Positions 1-6,498 of a stretch of 16,553 nt of DNA are shown here, in pieces. Positions within the stretch are counted from its first letter, which is position 1; each line of letters begins with the position of its first letter. A model generated the notes under the pieces. That model saw only the letters and a program-made list of their open reading frames with translations. It searched no databases and had not been told where the DNA came from. This stretch comes from Acidobacteriota bacterium (GTDB lineage Bacteria > Acidobacteriota > Vicinamibacteria > Vicinamibacterales > CAVVIG01). Location: positions 1-16,553 of the forward strand of contig QHWL01000075.1 of the NCBI GenBank assembly GCA_003222555.1, read 5' to 3'. The translations under genes and the position numbers were made by a program.

Positions 1-1391
1 GTCGGCACCCGCGCGATCTCGGGCTCCGTCGCGATGTAGCAGAGGAACTCGGTCATCGCCCGCTCGGAGTCGAGCATGCCTTCGTCCATGTTGACGTCGA
101 TGAGGTTCGCCCCTCCGCGCACCTGGTCGAGCGCGACCTTCACCGCGTCGGCGTAATTGCCCGACCGGATCAACCGCGCGAAACGAACCGACCCGGTGAC
201 GTTGGTCCGCTCGCCGATCATCTGGAAGTTGGAGTCGGGGCGGATCGTGAGGGGCTCGAGGCCGGCGAACTGCGTGTAGTGAGCATCGGGGTTATCCGCG
301 GGCTGATCCACGACAGAGGACACAAAAGACGCCAAGGCTTTGTGTCCTTCGTGTCCATCGTGTCCTTTGTGGTGTATAGGCCGCGGAGCAACCCCGTCGA
401 CGGCTCTCGCTATTGCCCCGATGTGCTCAGGCGTCGTGCCGCAGCACCCGCCAACGATGTTGACGAAGCCGCTCGTGGCGAATTCGCGGAGGTACGCGCT
501 GGTGTCCCTGGGCTGCTCGTCGTACTGACCGAAGGCATTGGGCAGGCCCGCGTTCGGGTAGCAGCTGACGTAACAGTCGGCGATCCTCGCCAGCTCGGCC
601 AGGTAGGGCCGCATGTCGCGCGCGCCGAGCGCGCAGTTGAGGCCGACGCTGAAGGGCCGTGCGTGGACGATCGACACCCAGAACGCGTCGATCGTCTGGC
701 CCGACAGCGTGCGGCCGCTGCGATCGGTGACCGTCACCGAAATCATCAACGGCGGGCGAGCGGTCTCATCCAGCAGGCCCTTCTCTTCCAATACCTCCTC
801 GATCGCGACAATCGCCGCCTTCGCGCTCAGCGTGTCGAAGATCGTTTCGAGCAGCAGCAGGTGACAGCCCCCGTCGATGAGGCCGCGCACCTGCTCCCTG
901 TATGCCGCGCAGAGTTGGTCGAACGTGATCGCGCGAAACGCAGGGTTGTTGACCTCGGGCGAAATCGAGAGCGTTTTGTTGGTCGGGCCGATCGCGCCCG
1001 CCGCGAAGCGCGGCCGGGCGGGCGTCCGCGCCGTCCATTCGGCGCACGCCTGCACGGCCAGTCGCGCGCCCTCGAGGTTGAGCTCGTAGACGATCGACTC
1101 GAGGCCGTAATCGGCCTGGGCGACCGCCGTGCTGTTGAACGTGTTGGTCTCGATGATGTCGCTGCCGGCCGCGAGGTACTCGCGGTGGATGCCGGCGATC
1201 ACGTCGGGACGCGTCAGCACGAGCACATCGTTGTCGCCCTTGAGATCGTGCGAGTGGCTCCTGAAGCGGTCGCCGCGGAAGTCGGCTTCCGAGAGGTCGT
1301 GGCGCTGGATCATCGTCCCCATCGCCCCATCGAGGACGAGAATCCGCTTCGCCAGCGACATCTCTAAGGTTGTTCGGACATCAGGCTTCAT
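1..1391 (-). CDS. metH: Methionine synthase (cobalamin-dependent), N-terminal part; 3' end outside window
   Basis: Cytosolic enzyme that transfers the methyl group of 5-methyltetrahydrofolate to homocysteine through cobalamin, making methionine. About 463 residues are visible. Residues ~15-335 are the homocysteine-binding barrel: [12 protein letters not shown] near the start, then GLNCALG and [10 protein letters not shown], which supply the three zinc-binding cysteines. From about residue 380 the pterin-binding domain begins (GERTNVTGS, then [13 protein letters not shown]). The cobalamin and reactivation domains would lie beyond the left edge. The ATG at 1391 is preferred because it gives a normal N-terminus before the barrel; an in-frame ATG at 1361 is the alternative. 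The gene follows the ArsR-methyltransferase gene on the same strand with a 51-bp gap, so co-transcription is likely. Oddity: the linker between the first two domains (about residues 340-358) is encoded by a family A intergenic repeat yet the frame stays open. The family assignment is certain. Confidence 0.96.
   Translation of the reverse strand, partial: MKPDVRTTLEMSLAKRILVLDGAMGTMIQRHDLSEADFRGDRFRSHSHDLKGDNDVLVLTRPDVIAGIHREYLAAGSDIIETNTFNSTAVAQADYGLESIVYELNLEGARLAVQACAEWTARTPARPRFAAGAIGPTNKTLSISPEVNNPAFRAITFDQLCAAYREQVRGLIDGGCHLLLLETIFDTLSAKAAIVAIEEVLEEKGLLDETARPPLMISVTVTDRSGRTLSGQTIDAFWVSIVHARPFSVGLNCALGARDMRPYLAELARIADCYVSCYPNAGLPNAFGQYDEQPRDTSAYLREFATSGFVNIVGGCCGTTPEHIGAIARAVDGVAPRPIHHKGHDGHEGHKALASFVSSVVDQPADNPDAHYTQFAGLEPLTIRPDSNFQMIGERTNVTGSVRFARLIRSGNYADAVKVALDQVRGGANLIDVNMDEGMLDSERAMTEFLCYIATEPEIARVP
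315..373. repeat. Family A palindromic repeat inside metH
   Basis: On the plus strand GGACACAAAAG (318-328) is followed by CTTTGTGTCC (338-347), an inverted repeat with one extra A, and then by further TGTCC units up to about 373. The same units build the element at 11320-11435 between hisI and hisG. Here it lies in the linker of MetH and is read in frame as residues that include [10 protein letters not shown] (342-351). Confidence 0.85.
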
Positions 1392-1405
1392 GGACACGCC
1401 CTTGG

Positions 1406-1483
1406 CCACGAAGGCACGAAAACGCGAAGAAGAAAAAGATGCTCAGAGTTTGGTTTCGTGCCTTCGTGTTTTCGTGGTTGCAT
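1406..1483. repeat. Family B palindromic repeat between arsR-methyltransferase and metH
   Basis: The left arm CCACGAAGGCACGAAAACG (from 1406) and the right arm, ending near TTTTCGTGGTTGC, form an imperfect inverted repeat around an A-rich centre. It fills the gap between the two minus-strand genes and runs into the 3' end of the ArsR-methyltransferase gene, so that the repeat encodes its last residues. Related copies are at 6409-6441 (one arm) and 9333-9424. Confidence 0.8.
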
Positions 1484-2417
1484 TTGCTTTTGTGCCCGAC
1501 GCCACGAGTACGGTGAACGGATCGCCGGTGCGGCGTGCGCCGACGCCGACCTTCACCTCGCACAAGCCGGCCGCCACCAGCATTCGTCTCAGCTCGTCGT
1601 CGTCGAAGCCGAGCACGCGATCGCCCAGCTTCGCGCGCACCCAGTCCTCGGCGTGAGTGCGTAGATCGAGCACGAGGACCCGGCCGCCCGGCACGGTGAT
1701 GCGCGCAGCTTCAGCTACGGCGCGCGCCGGGTTGTACGCGTGGTGCAGCGCCTGCGAGAGGAGCGCGACGTGGACGATCGCGTCCTTCATGGGCAGCCTT
1801 TCGAGCTCGCCGCGCTTCCAGATGACGTTCGTCACCCGGCGGCGCCGGGCGAGCCCGCGCGCCCGTTGGAGAACGACCTCCGATCGATCCACGGCGGTGA
1901 CGTGCGATGCCCAGCGCGCCGCTTCGATCGCGAGATAGCCTTCGCCGCACCCCAGATCGGCGACTTCGAGCCGCGGCAACAGCAGGCCGAGCGCACGCGA
2001 CCAGGCGGCCCAGCTTCTGCCCGGCACAAGCTGCCTCGCGTCGCGCGCGTCGGGACCGCCGTCGGTCTCGAAGTTCTCCTTGCGCAGCCGCAGCACTTCC
2101 TGCAGGCGGGCATCGTCGGCGCGGACCGTGGCGTCGGCGGCGGCGCGCTCGAACTGCGCCTCGAGCAACGGCCACAGCGCGCTGCCGTCGTCGCGCGCGG
2201 ACGGCTTGATCTTGTAGTAGGTGAACCCCGCGTCTTTTTCCTCCAGCACGAGCCCGGCGTCCTTCAGCAGCCCCAGATGACGCGACACGCCCGATTGCGC
2301 GAGGCCGAGGATGCCGGTGAGCTCCGTGACGTTCAGCCGCTCGCGGGCCAGCACGCGCAACAGGCGAAGGCGAGCCTCGTCGCCGAGCAGCCGGAACAGC
2401 CCGGAGGCTTCTCGCAT
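1443..2417 (-). CDS. ArsR-family HTH regulator fused to SAM-dependent methyltransferase (copy 1, metH-linked)
   Basis: A 324-residue protein. Residues ~5-70 are an ArsR winged helix (LFRLLGDEARLRLLRVL, then QSGVSRHLGLLKDAGLV); no ArsR metal-binding CxC motif is seen. Residues ~145-255 are a class I methyltransferase fold with SAM-binding VADLGCGEGYL (152-162), acidic VDRS (176-179) and a late PGGRVLVLDLR strand. The gene lies directly upstream of metH on the same strand. ArsR-family control of SAM-cycle genes is known (SahR); by analogy the methyltransferase domain may sense SAM or S-adenosylhomocysteine, but this is inference, and true methyltransferase activity is possible. The ATG at 2417 sits inside a palindrome (2416-2443) and has no Shine-Dalgarno, suggesting a near-leaderless, autoregulated message. 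The last ~17 residues (basic, Thr/Lys/Arg-rich) come from a family B repeat. A paralogue lies at 5469-6449. Confidence 0.9.
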   Translation of the reverse strand: MREASGLFRLLGDEARLRLLRVLARERLNVTELTGILGLAQSGVSRHLGLLKDAGLVLEEKDAGFTYYKIKPSARDDGSALWPLLEAQFERAAADATVRADDARLQEVLRLRKENFETDGGPDARDARQLVPGRSWAAWSRALGLLLPRLEVADLGCGEGYLAIEAARWASHVTAVDRSEVVLQRARGLARRRRVTNVIWKRGELERLPMKDAIVHVALLSQALHHAYNPARAVAEAARITVPGGRVLVLDLRTHAEDWVRAKLGDRVLGFDDDELRRMLVAAGLCEVKVGVGARRTGDPFTVLVASGTKANATTKTRRHETKL

Positions 2418-2443
2418 ATCTATAAATCTACATTCATTGATAT
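2416..2443. promoter_or_regulatory. Candidate operator overlapping the arsR-methyltransferase 1 start
   Basis: ATATCTATAAAT (2416-2427), a 4-nt centre CTAC, then ATTCATTGATAT (2432-2443). The arms match at 10 of 12 positions as an inverted repeat. It overlaps the start codon of the minus-strand gene (2415-2417) and covers the place where its -10 box would lie. ArsR proteins bind such AT-rich dyads, so an autoregulatory operator is the simplest reading. It also lies 104 bp upstream of the divergent gene at 2548. Confidence 0.5.
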
Positions 2444-2502
2444 CTGTTTGGCAAGCCGCCCGTCGTTCCTCGGTTGGCCTGACTTCTGCAGTGATTCCAA
2501 GG

Positions 2503-2531
2503 TTGAAGCGGAGAGGCCGAAAGCTTATCGT
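2503..2531 (+). promoter_or_regulatory. Candidate promoter of the exported protein gene at 2548
   Basis: TTGAAG (2503-2508), 17 bp, then TATCGT (2526-2531). Transcription would begin about 10 bases before the ATG at 2548, giving a very short leader. There is no Shine-Dalgarno before that ATG. Confidence 0.35.
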
Positions 2532-2547
2532 TGACGTCAGAACCGAT

Positions 2548-3117
2548 ATGCGCGTGACAGCTCTGCTGGTTACGGCGATTCTGACGAGCGTGCCCGCCTT
2601 GGCTTGGCAGGACGGACCGTCCCCGGCGTCTTCGGAGTCGTCGCCTTCGAAGGACGCGGCTCAGCCGACCCTGCCGGTGTCGCTCGCAAAAATCCGCGAG
2701 GCGCTCGCGGAAGCGCCCGCCGAGCCGCTCAAAGGGTTGAATGAGCAGCCGCACTTCCGGGTGGAAATCCAGGAATGGCAGAAGTTCAAGACGATGCTCG
2801 ACACGTTGAAGTTCGACAGCGGCGGACCGCCGGTGCCGGGGGGAATCTACGGCTACGAGCAACAGCAGCGGCTGTTTCCGAAGGCCGACAATCCGCTGGT
2901 GCAGCCCTACGCGGCGTTCAGCCAGGGCGAGCTGCTCCAGGTGATGATTACGACGCTGATGGCGAAATACTTTGCGGGACGCGTCGTGAACTGGGTCACA
3001 ACCGAGGAGCGCGCGCGAGCCGAGGCCGAAGCCCGCAAGGAAGTCGCGCGCGCGATGGATGAGTTCTGGGCGTGGCGGGCGCAAGCCCAGCCCCAGAGCA
3101 CCACCGGTAAGCCTTAA
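2548..3117 (+). CDS. Exported protein of unknown function
   Basis: A 189-residue protein whose family I do not recognise. Residues 1-20 look like a Sec signal peptide: MRVTALLVTAILTSVPALA with an ALA cleavage site, followed by a low-complexity Ser/Pro/Ala linker to about residue 40. The mature part has no cysteine. It contains PHFRVEIQEWQKFKTML in the middle, a Gly/Pro-rich loop (GGPPVPGGIYGYEQQQ), a hydrophobic stretch LLQVMITTLMAKYFAG, and a charged helical C-terminus rich in Glu, Arg and Ala. The ATG at 2548 was chosen because it gives a complete signal peptide; the frame is open further upstream, but that part has no coding character. The gene is divergent from the ArsR-methyltransferase gene and convergent with the rhodanese-channel gene. 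Confidence 0.7.
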   Translation: MRVTALLVTAILTSVPALAWQDGPSPASSESSPSKDAAQPTLPVSLAKIREALAEAPAEPLKGLNEQPHFRVEIQEWQKFKTMLDTLKFDSGGPPVPGGIYGYEQQQRLFPKADNPLVQPYAAFSQGELLQVMITTLMAKYFAGRVVNWVTTEERARAEAEARKEVARAMDEFWAWRAQAQPQSTTGKP

Positions 3118-3123
3118 GAGACT

Positions 3124-3240
3124 GTGAACAAATCACGTTCAACGCAGAGACTGCGGAGGCCGTAGAGAAGAGAGGCCCAGGGATTGCTCAGCGTGCTCTG
3201 CGAGCTCTGCGTTCAAACGTCCGCATTTTTTCACACGCTC
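3124..3240. repeat. Family C long inverted repeat, copy 1
   Basis: Starts GTGAACAAATCACGTTCAACG and ends with TCTGCGTTCAAACGT and TTTTTTCACACGCTC. Its halves are imperfect complements (AACGCAGAG against CTCTGCGTT, and GTGAACA against TTCACAC), so it can fold into one long hairpin. It fills the gap between two convergent genes (stops at 3117 and 3254) and could act there as a bidirectional terminator, which is inference. Near-identical copies are at 4495-4610 and, inverted, at 8195-8290. Confidence 0.85.
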
Positions 3241-3253
3241 TTAAGGGCCGAGC

Positions 3254-4471
3254 CTACGCTATCTCGCGCGCGGCCTGCTGAATCTGATCCATCCACGTCC
3301 GCAACGCGGGCGCATACTGCCGCGGAACGCAGTCGCCGCAAATTTCACCTGCGAGCCGTGACATCGCCTCCAGACTCGATTGCAACGGCAAACGGCGCTC
3401 GGCGCGCTCCGCATGGACGCACCGCAACAGCTCGTTGAACTCGCGGAACACCGACGCGAGGCTCGCGAGAATCGCTTCGAGCACCGCTTCGTCGGGCGTC
3501 TGCTGAGGACGATACAACAGGTCGTGCACGGCATGGAGCTCGCCGACGAAAATCATCGCAATGCTCTCGAGGCGCGCCGTCGCAGCGGGCGGCGGAATGT
3601 CGTGGCCTTCGCACGATGCGGCCGCCGCGACGAGCTCGGTTCGCACCAGATGGAGGTTCGTCCGGACGCGGCCGAGCCGATCCTCGAACGCAATCCGGTG
3701 AATCTCGCCTATCACCTGCTCCTGCCGCCGCGAAACGAACTTGGAAACCACGCACCCGAAGATGATGAGCCCGGCCACACTCTCCGCGATCGCCAGCAGG
3801 CGCGTCGCACCCGCGGGCACGATGTCGCCGTATCCAACCGAAGTGGCCGTGACGGCGCTGAAGTACAGCGCCGAGAGAAATCCCCAGCCATTGGGCCTGA
3901 CCGGCGCCCCGTTGGACACGAGCGTCTGGCCCGGCAGCCAGTCGATCAGCCAGTACATGGCGCCAAAGAGCAGCACGATCTGGATCCACAACCAGAACAG
4001 CTCGCCGACGGTTTGATCCGAAAGGGCGTCGATCAGTCGAAGAGACCGACTGCTCTTTTCAAATCGCGCCGCGACCCCGCGCCCCGCGCGGTGGCTCGGC
4101 GCATCCGCGCCTTGCGACGGCTCCAGACTGTTCCACTCCGCCAGTCCCCCCGGATAGTGGCGCACGTTTGTGTAGCCGAGCTCCTGAAGCAGGCTCACGG
4201 CCTGGGCCCCCAGCGGTCAAGTGGGGCCGCCACAATAGACGACAATCGGCGTGCGGCGATCGGGCAACACCGCGCCGGCGCGACCAGCCAGATCGGCGAC
4301 CGGCAGATTGATGGCACCGGGCAGGTGCGTCGAGCTGAACGACTCGGGCGAGAGAACGTCGACGAGCGTGATCCGGCGTCTCCGCAGCTCGCCCATGAGC
4401 TCGTCGCGCGAGATCGCTGGCAGATGTGGGCCCAAGGTCGCCACGGATCTAATGATGCCCGAAAGACACAT
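3254..4471 (-). CDS. Candidate selenoprotein: rhodanese domain fused to a two-helix potassium channel, in-frame TGA at codon 85
   Basis: Read through one TGA (4217-4219), this is a 405-residue protein. Residues ~18-115 are a rhodanese domain: LVDVLSPESFSSTHLPGAINLP, the active loop IVVYCGGPT (C80), then after the TGA the typical continuation PLGAQAVSLLQELGYTNVR and GGLAEW. Residues ~157-179 are TM1, TSVGYGD (210-216) is a K+ filter, ~222-245 are TM2, and the remainder is a soluble helical domain. The TGA stands where related rhodaneses tend to have the second Cys of a Cx4C motif. The frame is otherwise open, and a SECIS-like hairpin follows at once. The ATG at 4471 has AGGA six bases upstream. 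Role inferred: a membrane channel gated by sulfur or redox chemistry at C80/U85. The alternative is a nonsense mutation or sequencing error, leaving a truncated rhodanese (4217-4471) and a channel fragment restarted at GTG 4198. Confidence 0.72.
4184..4219 (-). promoter_or_regulatory. Candidate bacterial SECIS element directly after the in-frame UGA
   Basis: On the transcript, counting from the base after UGA: CUGGGG (4-9) pairs with CUUCAG (28-33), including two G-U pairs. A 3-nt left bulge GCC follows, then CAGGC (13-17) pairs perfectly with GCCUG (23-27) around the loop CGUGA (18-22). A short upper stem, a small apical loop with G at its second position, and a loop about 18 nt after UGA fit the general bacterial SECIS pattern. 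GC-rich coding sequence can form hairpins by chance, so this supports the selenocysteine reading but does not prove it. Confidence 0.5.
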
Positions 4472-4494
4472 CCATTGTCCTGGCCTATTGAGCT

Positions 4495-4610
4495 TGTGAA
4501 CAAATCACGTTGAACGCAGAGACCACGGAGGCCGCAGAGAAGAAATGCCCAAGGATTTTTCAGCGTGCTCTGCGAGCTCTCGGTTCAAACGTCGCATTGT
4601 TCACACGCTC
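4495..4610. repeat. Family C long inverted repeat, copy 2
   Basis: Runs from TGTGAACAAATCACGTTGAA to GCATTGTTCACACGCTC. The ends are complementary (GTGAACAA against TTGTTCAC), and the body matches the copies at 3124-3240 and 8195-8290. It lies between two divergent genes (starts 4471 minus and 4657 plus), so both promoters must lie at its edges. It is open in the frame of the downstream gene but is not protein-like there. Confidence 0.85.
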
Positions 4611-4612
4611 TA

Positions 4613-4642
4613 TTGCCGTCCTCCCGTCGACTGTGCTATCTC
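4613..4642 (+). promoter_or_regulatory. Candidate promoter of the exported protein gene at 4657
   Basis: TTGCCG (4613-4618), 18 bp, TATCTC (4637-4642), with TG one base before the -10 box (extended -10). It lies directly after the family C repeat. Transcription would start around 4649, leaving a leader of under ten bases. Confidence 0.35.
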
Positions 4643-4656
4643 GTAACCTGGCTGTT

Positions 4657-5289
4657 ATGGGATATCCATTCGTGCGGCCGCTCGCTCTCGCGCTCGCTCT
4701 TGGGACATTGCCGCACATCGGCGCGCTCGATGTGTCCATCGGCCCGCAGGACATCGAGCGTGCGCTGGCGATCGCGCGCCGCTCGGAAGCCGAGCGCGCC
4801 AGGTTCCACAGCCGTTACCGCTTTCCAATGAACGATGCGACCGTTACTCAGGTGGAGGTGATCACCGAGTTCCGCCGCGTCGTGATCGCCGGGGAGGATC
4901 GGCTTCGCCAGGGCGACTGGATGTTTACGCAGGGTACCCGCGCGGCGGAAACAGCCGTCCGGCAATGGCACGGGCAGCTCGCGATCGTGGCGCAACTTCG
5001 CTTCAATCCCCTGAACACGTACGTCACCGTTCCGTCCCTGGACATCGCGGTCGGCGACCCTTTCGCGGAGGGGACCGTCCCGCCGCTCGCGGCTCACACA
5101 ACGCCTCAGTACTCACTTCCCTTTCCCGTTCTCGGGAAAAAAACCGTGACGACCACGTCGCTGGTCGGCGCGGTGCTCGAAACCGCCTTCGCGGCGTCCG
5201 CGATCGGACAGACGGCGCGCCGGGTCAGCGTGCTGATGGAGGACAAAGAGCTGACGCGAACGACCATCGACTTCGCGGCGATCGAGTAG
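4657..5289 (+). CDS. Exported protein of unknown function
   Basis: A 210-residue protein whose family I do not recognise. Residues 1-25 form a signal peptide-like segment (VRPLALALALGTLPHIGA). The mature protein begins with a helix carrying IGPQDIERALAIARRSEAER and then alternates strands: VTQVEVITEFRRVVIAGED, WMFTQGTRAAETAVRQW, LAIVAQLRFNPLNTYVTVP. The last third ends with RRVSVLMEDKELTRTTIDF. There are no cysteines or recognised catalytic motifs. The ATG at 4657 is used because upstream in-frame sequence is a family C repeat and not protein-like. It is divergent from the rhodanese-channel gene, and no strong terminator follows. Confidence 0.7.
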   Translation: MGYPFVRPLALALALGTLPHIGALDVSIGPQDIERALAIARRSEAERARFHSRYRFPMNDATVTQVEVITEFRRVVIAGEDRLRQGDWMFTQGTRAAETAVRQWHGQLAIVAQLRFNPLNTYVTVPSLDIAVGDPFAEGTVPPLAAHTTPQYSLPFPVLGKKTVTTTSLVGAVLETAFAASAIGQTARRVSVLMEDKELTRTTIDFAAIE

Positions 5290-5421
5290 GGTGCCGCCTC
5301 AGCACCAGCTGAGCTCCGTCAATTCAAGTGTGCAGGACCACCACTCTCGAGTAGCCGACCGGACAGCCGCGAGCCCCAAGTCGCCAACTAGATCCCTCAG
5401 CGGCCGCTGAAATGTCGTCGC

Positions 5422-5469
5422 TTGACAGCGGCACCACATATATCGTTTAATCCGGATAGACGGATTAAA
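5422..5469 (+). promoter_or_regulatory. Promoter and perfect palindromic operator of arsR-methyltransferase 2
   Basis: A consensus -35 TTGACA (5422-5427) is followed after 18 bp by the -10 box TTTAAT (5446-5451). The -10 lies in the left arm of a perfect inverted repeat: TTTAATCCG (5446-5454), a 6-nt spacer GATAGA, then CGGATTAAA (5461-5469). The last base of the right arm is the A of the ATG. The predicted transcript start is about ten bases before the ATG. A protein bound here would block the promoter directly, and the ArsR domain of the encoded protein is the obvious candidate. Confidence 0.7.
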
Positions 5470-6449
5470 TGAACGGCCGCGCAACCGCCATCCTGGATCA
5501 CCTCGCCGCGCTCGCCGATACGACGCGCAGCCGCGTTCTGCTGCTGCTCGACCGGCACGAGCTCACTGTCTCGGAGCTGTGCGGGATCGTGCAGCTTCCG
5601 CAGTCCACGGTGAGCCGTCACTTGAAGGCGCTGGCGGACAGCGGGTGGATCGCGGCGCGCTCGGAGGGCACCAGCCGGCTGTACACGATGACGCGTGACG
5701 AGCTCGACGCCTCCGCGCGCCGCCTGTGGCTGCTCGTCCGCGAACAGGTCGGCCCCACCGCGGCCGCCGGCCAGGATCAGCGCCGGCTCCGCGCAGCGCT
5801 TGCCCAACGCCGGACGAAGTCGCAGGAGTTTTTCTCCTCGTCTGCGGGGCACTGGGACCGGGTACGCGACGAGCTGTTCGGCGATCGCTTTCATCTTGCC
5901 GCGCTCGCGGCCCTGGCCGATTCCGAGTGGGTCATCGGGGATCTCGGCTGCGGTACCGGCCGTGTCAGCGCCGCGCTCGCGCCGTTTGTCGCGCGGGTGG
6001 TCGCCGTCGACCAATCGGCGGCGATGCTGCAGGCCGCTCGTAAGCGTCTGCACGAGTTCCACAACATCGACTTGCGCCGGGGCGAGCTCGAGGCGCTGCC
6101 GATCGACGATGGGCGGCTTGATGCGGCGACGCTGATGCTGGTGCTCCATCACGTGCCGGAGCCGGGGCACGCGCTCGCGGAGGTCGTCCGCACGCTCAAG
6201 CCCGGCGGTCGCGCGATTATCGTCGACATGCTCCCGCACGATCGCGAGAGCTACCGTCAACAGATGGGTCACGTCTGGCTCGGCTTTTCCGACGATCACA
6301 TACGGCGTATGCTGAACGATGCAGGCTTCGTGGATGCCAGAGTCGTCGCGCTTGCGCCGGACGCTCACGCGAAGGGCCCCGGGCTGTTTGTGGCAACTGG
6401 AAAGAAACAAATGCAACCACGAAAACACGAAGGCACGAAACAGCTTTAG
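5469..6449 (+). CDS. ArsR-family HTH regulator fused to SAM-dependent methyltransferase (copy 2, ahcY-linked)
   Basis: A 326-residue protein. Residues ~6-70 are an ArsR winged helix (LAALADTTRSRVLLLLDRHE, then LPQSTVSRHLKALADSGWI), again without a metal-binding CxC. A linker holds FFSSSAGHWDRVRDELFG. Residues ~155-260 are a class I methyltransferase: IGDLGCGTGRVS (156-167), VAVDQS (178-183), LVLHHVPEP and LKPGGRAIIVDM. It has the same architecture and length as the protein at 1443-2417, so the two are paralogues. The next gene on the same strand is ahcY, whose substrate S-adenosylhomocysteine is the product of every methyltransferase; sensing that ligand is a reasonable inference. It is likely autoregulated through the palindrome at 5446-5469. 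Without a Shine-Dalgarno, the ATG is set by position and homology. The C-terminal tail (MQPRKHEGTKQL) is read from a family B repeat. Confidence 0.9.
   Translation: MNGRATAILDHLAALADTTRSRVLLLLDRHELTVSELCGIVQLPQSTVSRHLKALADSGWIAARSEGTSRLYTMTRDELDASARRLWLLVREQVGPTAAAGQDQRRLRAALAQRRTKSQEFFSSSAGHWDRVRDELFGDRFHLAALAALADSEWVIGDLGCGTGRVSAALAPFVARVVAVDQSAAMLQAARKRLHEFHNIDLRRGELEALPIDDGRLDAATLMLVLHHVPEPGHALAEVVRTLKPGGRAIIVDMLPHDRESYRQQMGHVWLGFSDDHIRRMLNDAGFVDARVVALAPDAHAKGPGLFVATGKKQMQPRKHEGTKQL
6409..6441. repeat. Family B repeat, single arm, forming the 3' end of arsR-methyltransferase 2
   Basis: ATGCAACCACGAAAACACG continuing to AAGGCACGAAAC matches one arm of the element at 1406-1483. No complementary second arm follows. 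The repeat lies within the coding frame just before the TAG stop. Confidence 0.75.
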
Positions 6450-6498
6450 GCTGCAGGCAGGCCCTGCGGCCCTCACGAGCGCGAATGCGCGAGCCATG

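Noticed and set aside
279..1367. Long plus-strand open frame opposite metH
   Set aside because: Arg/Asp-rich mirror frame of a GC-rich gene; the minus strand carries the real MetH motifs.
2311..2547. Longer start for the exported protein at 2548
   Set aside because: It would overlap the divergent regulator and its operator, and places 79 arginine-rich, non-family-like residues before a clear signal peptide.
4217..4471. Stand-alone short rhodanese ending at the TGA
   Set aside because: The domain would lack its last third, whose sequence continues in the same frame right after the TGA; kept as the alternative explanation only.
4510..4656. N-terminal extension of the exported protein gene (start at 4510)
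   Set aside because: The extension is the family C repeat read through; the signal peptide begins at the ATG at 4657.
5298..5313. CTCAGC-ACCA-GCTGAG hairpin as terminator of the gene ending at 5289
   Set aside because: Only a 6-bp stem and no T-run; too weak to call.
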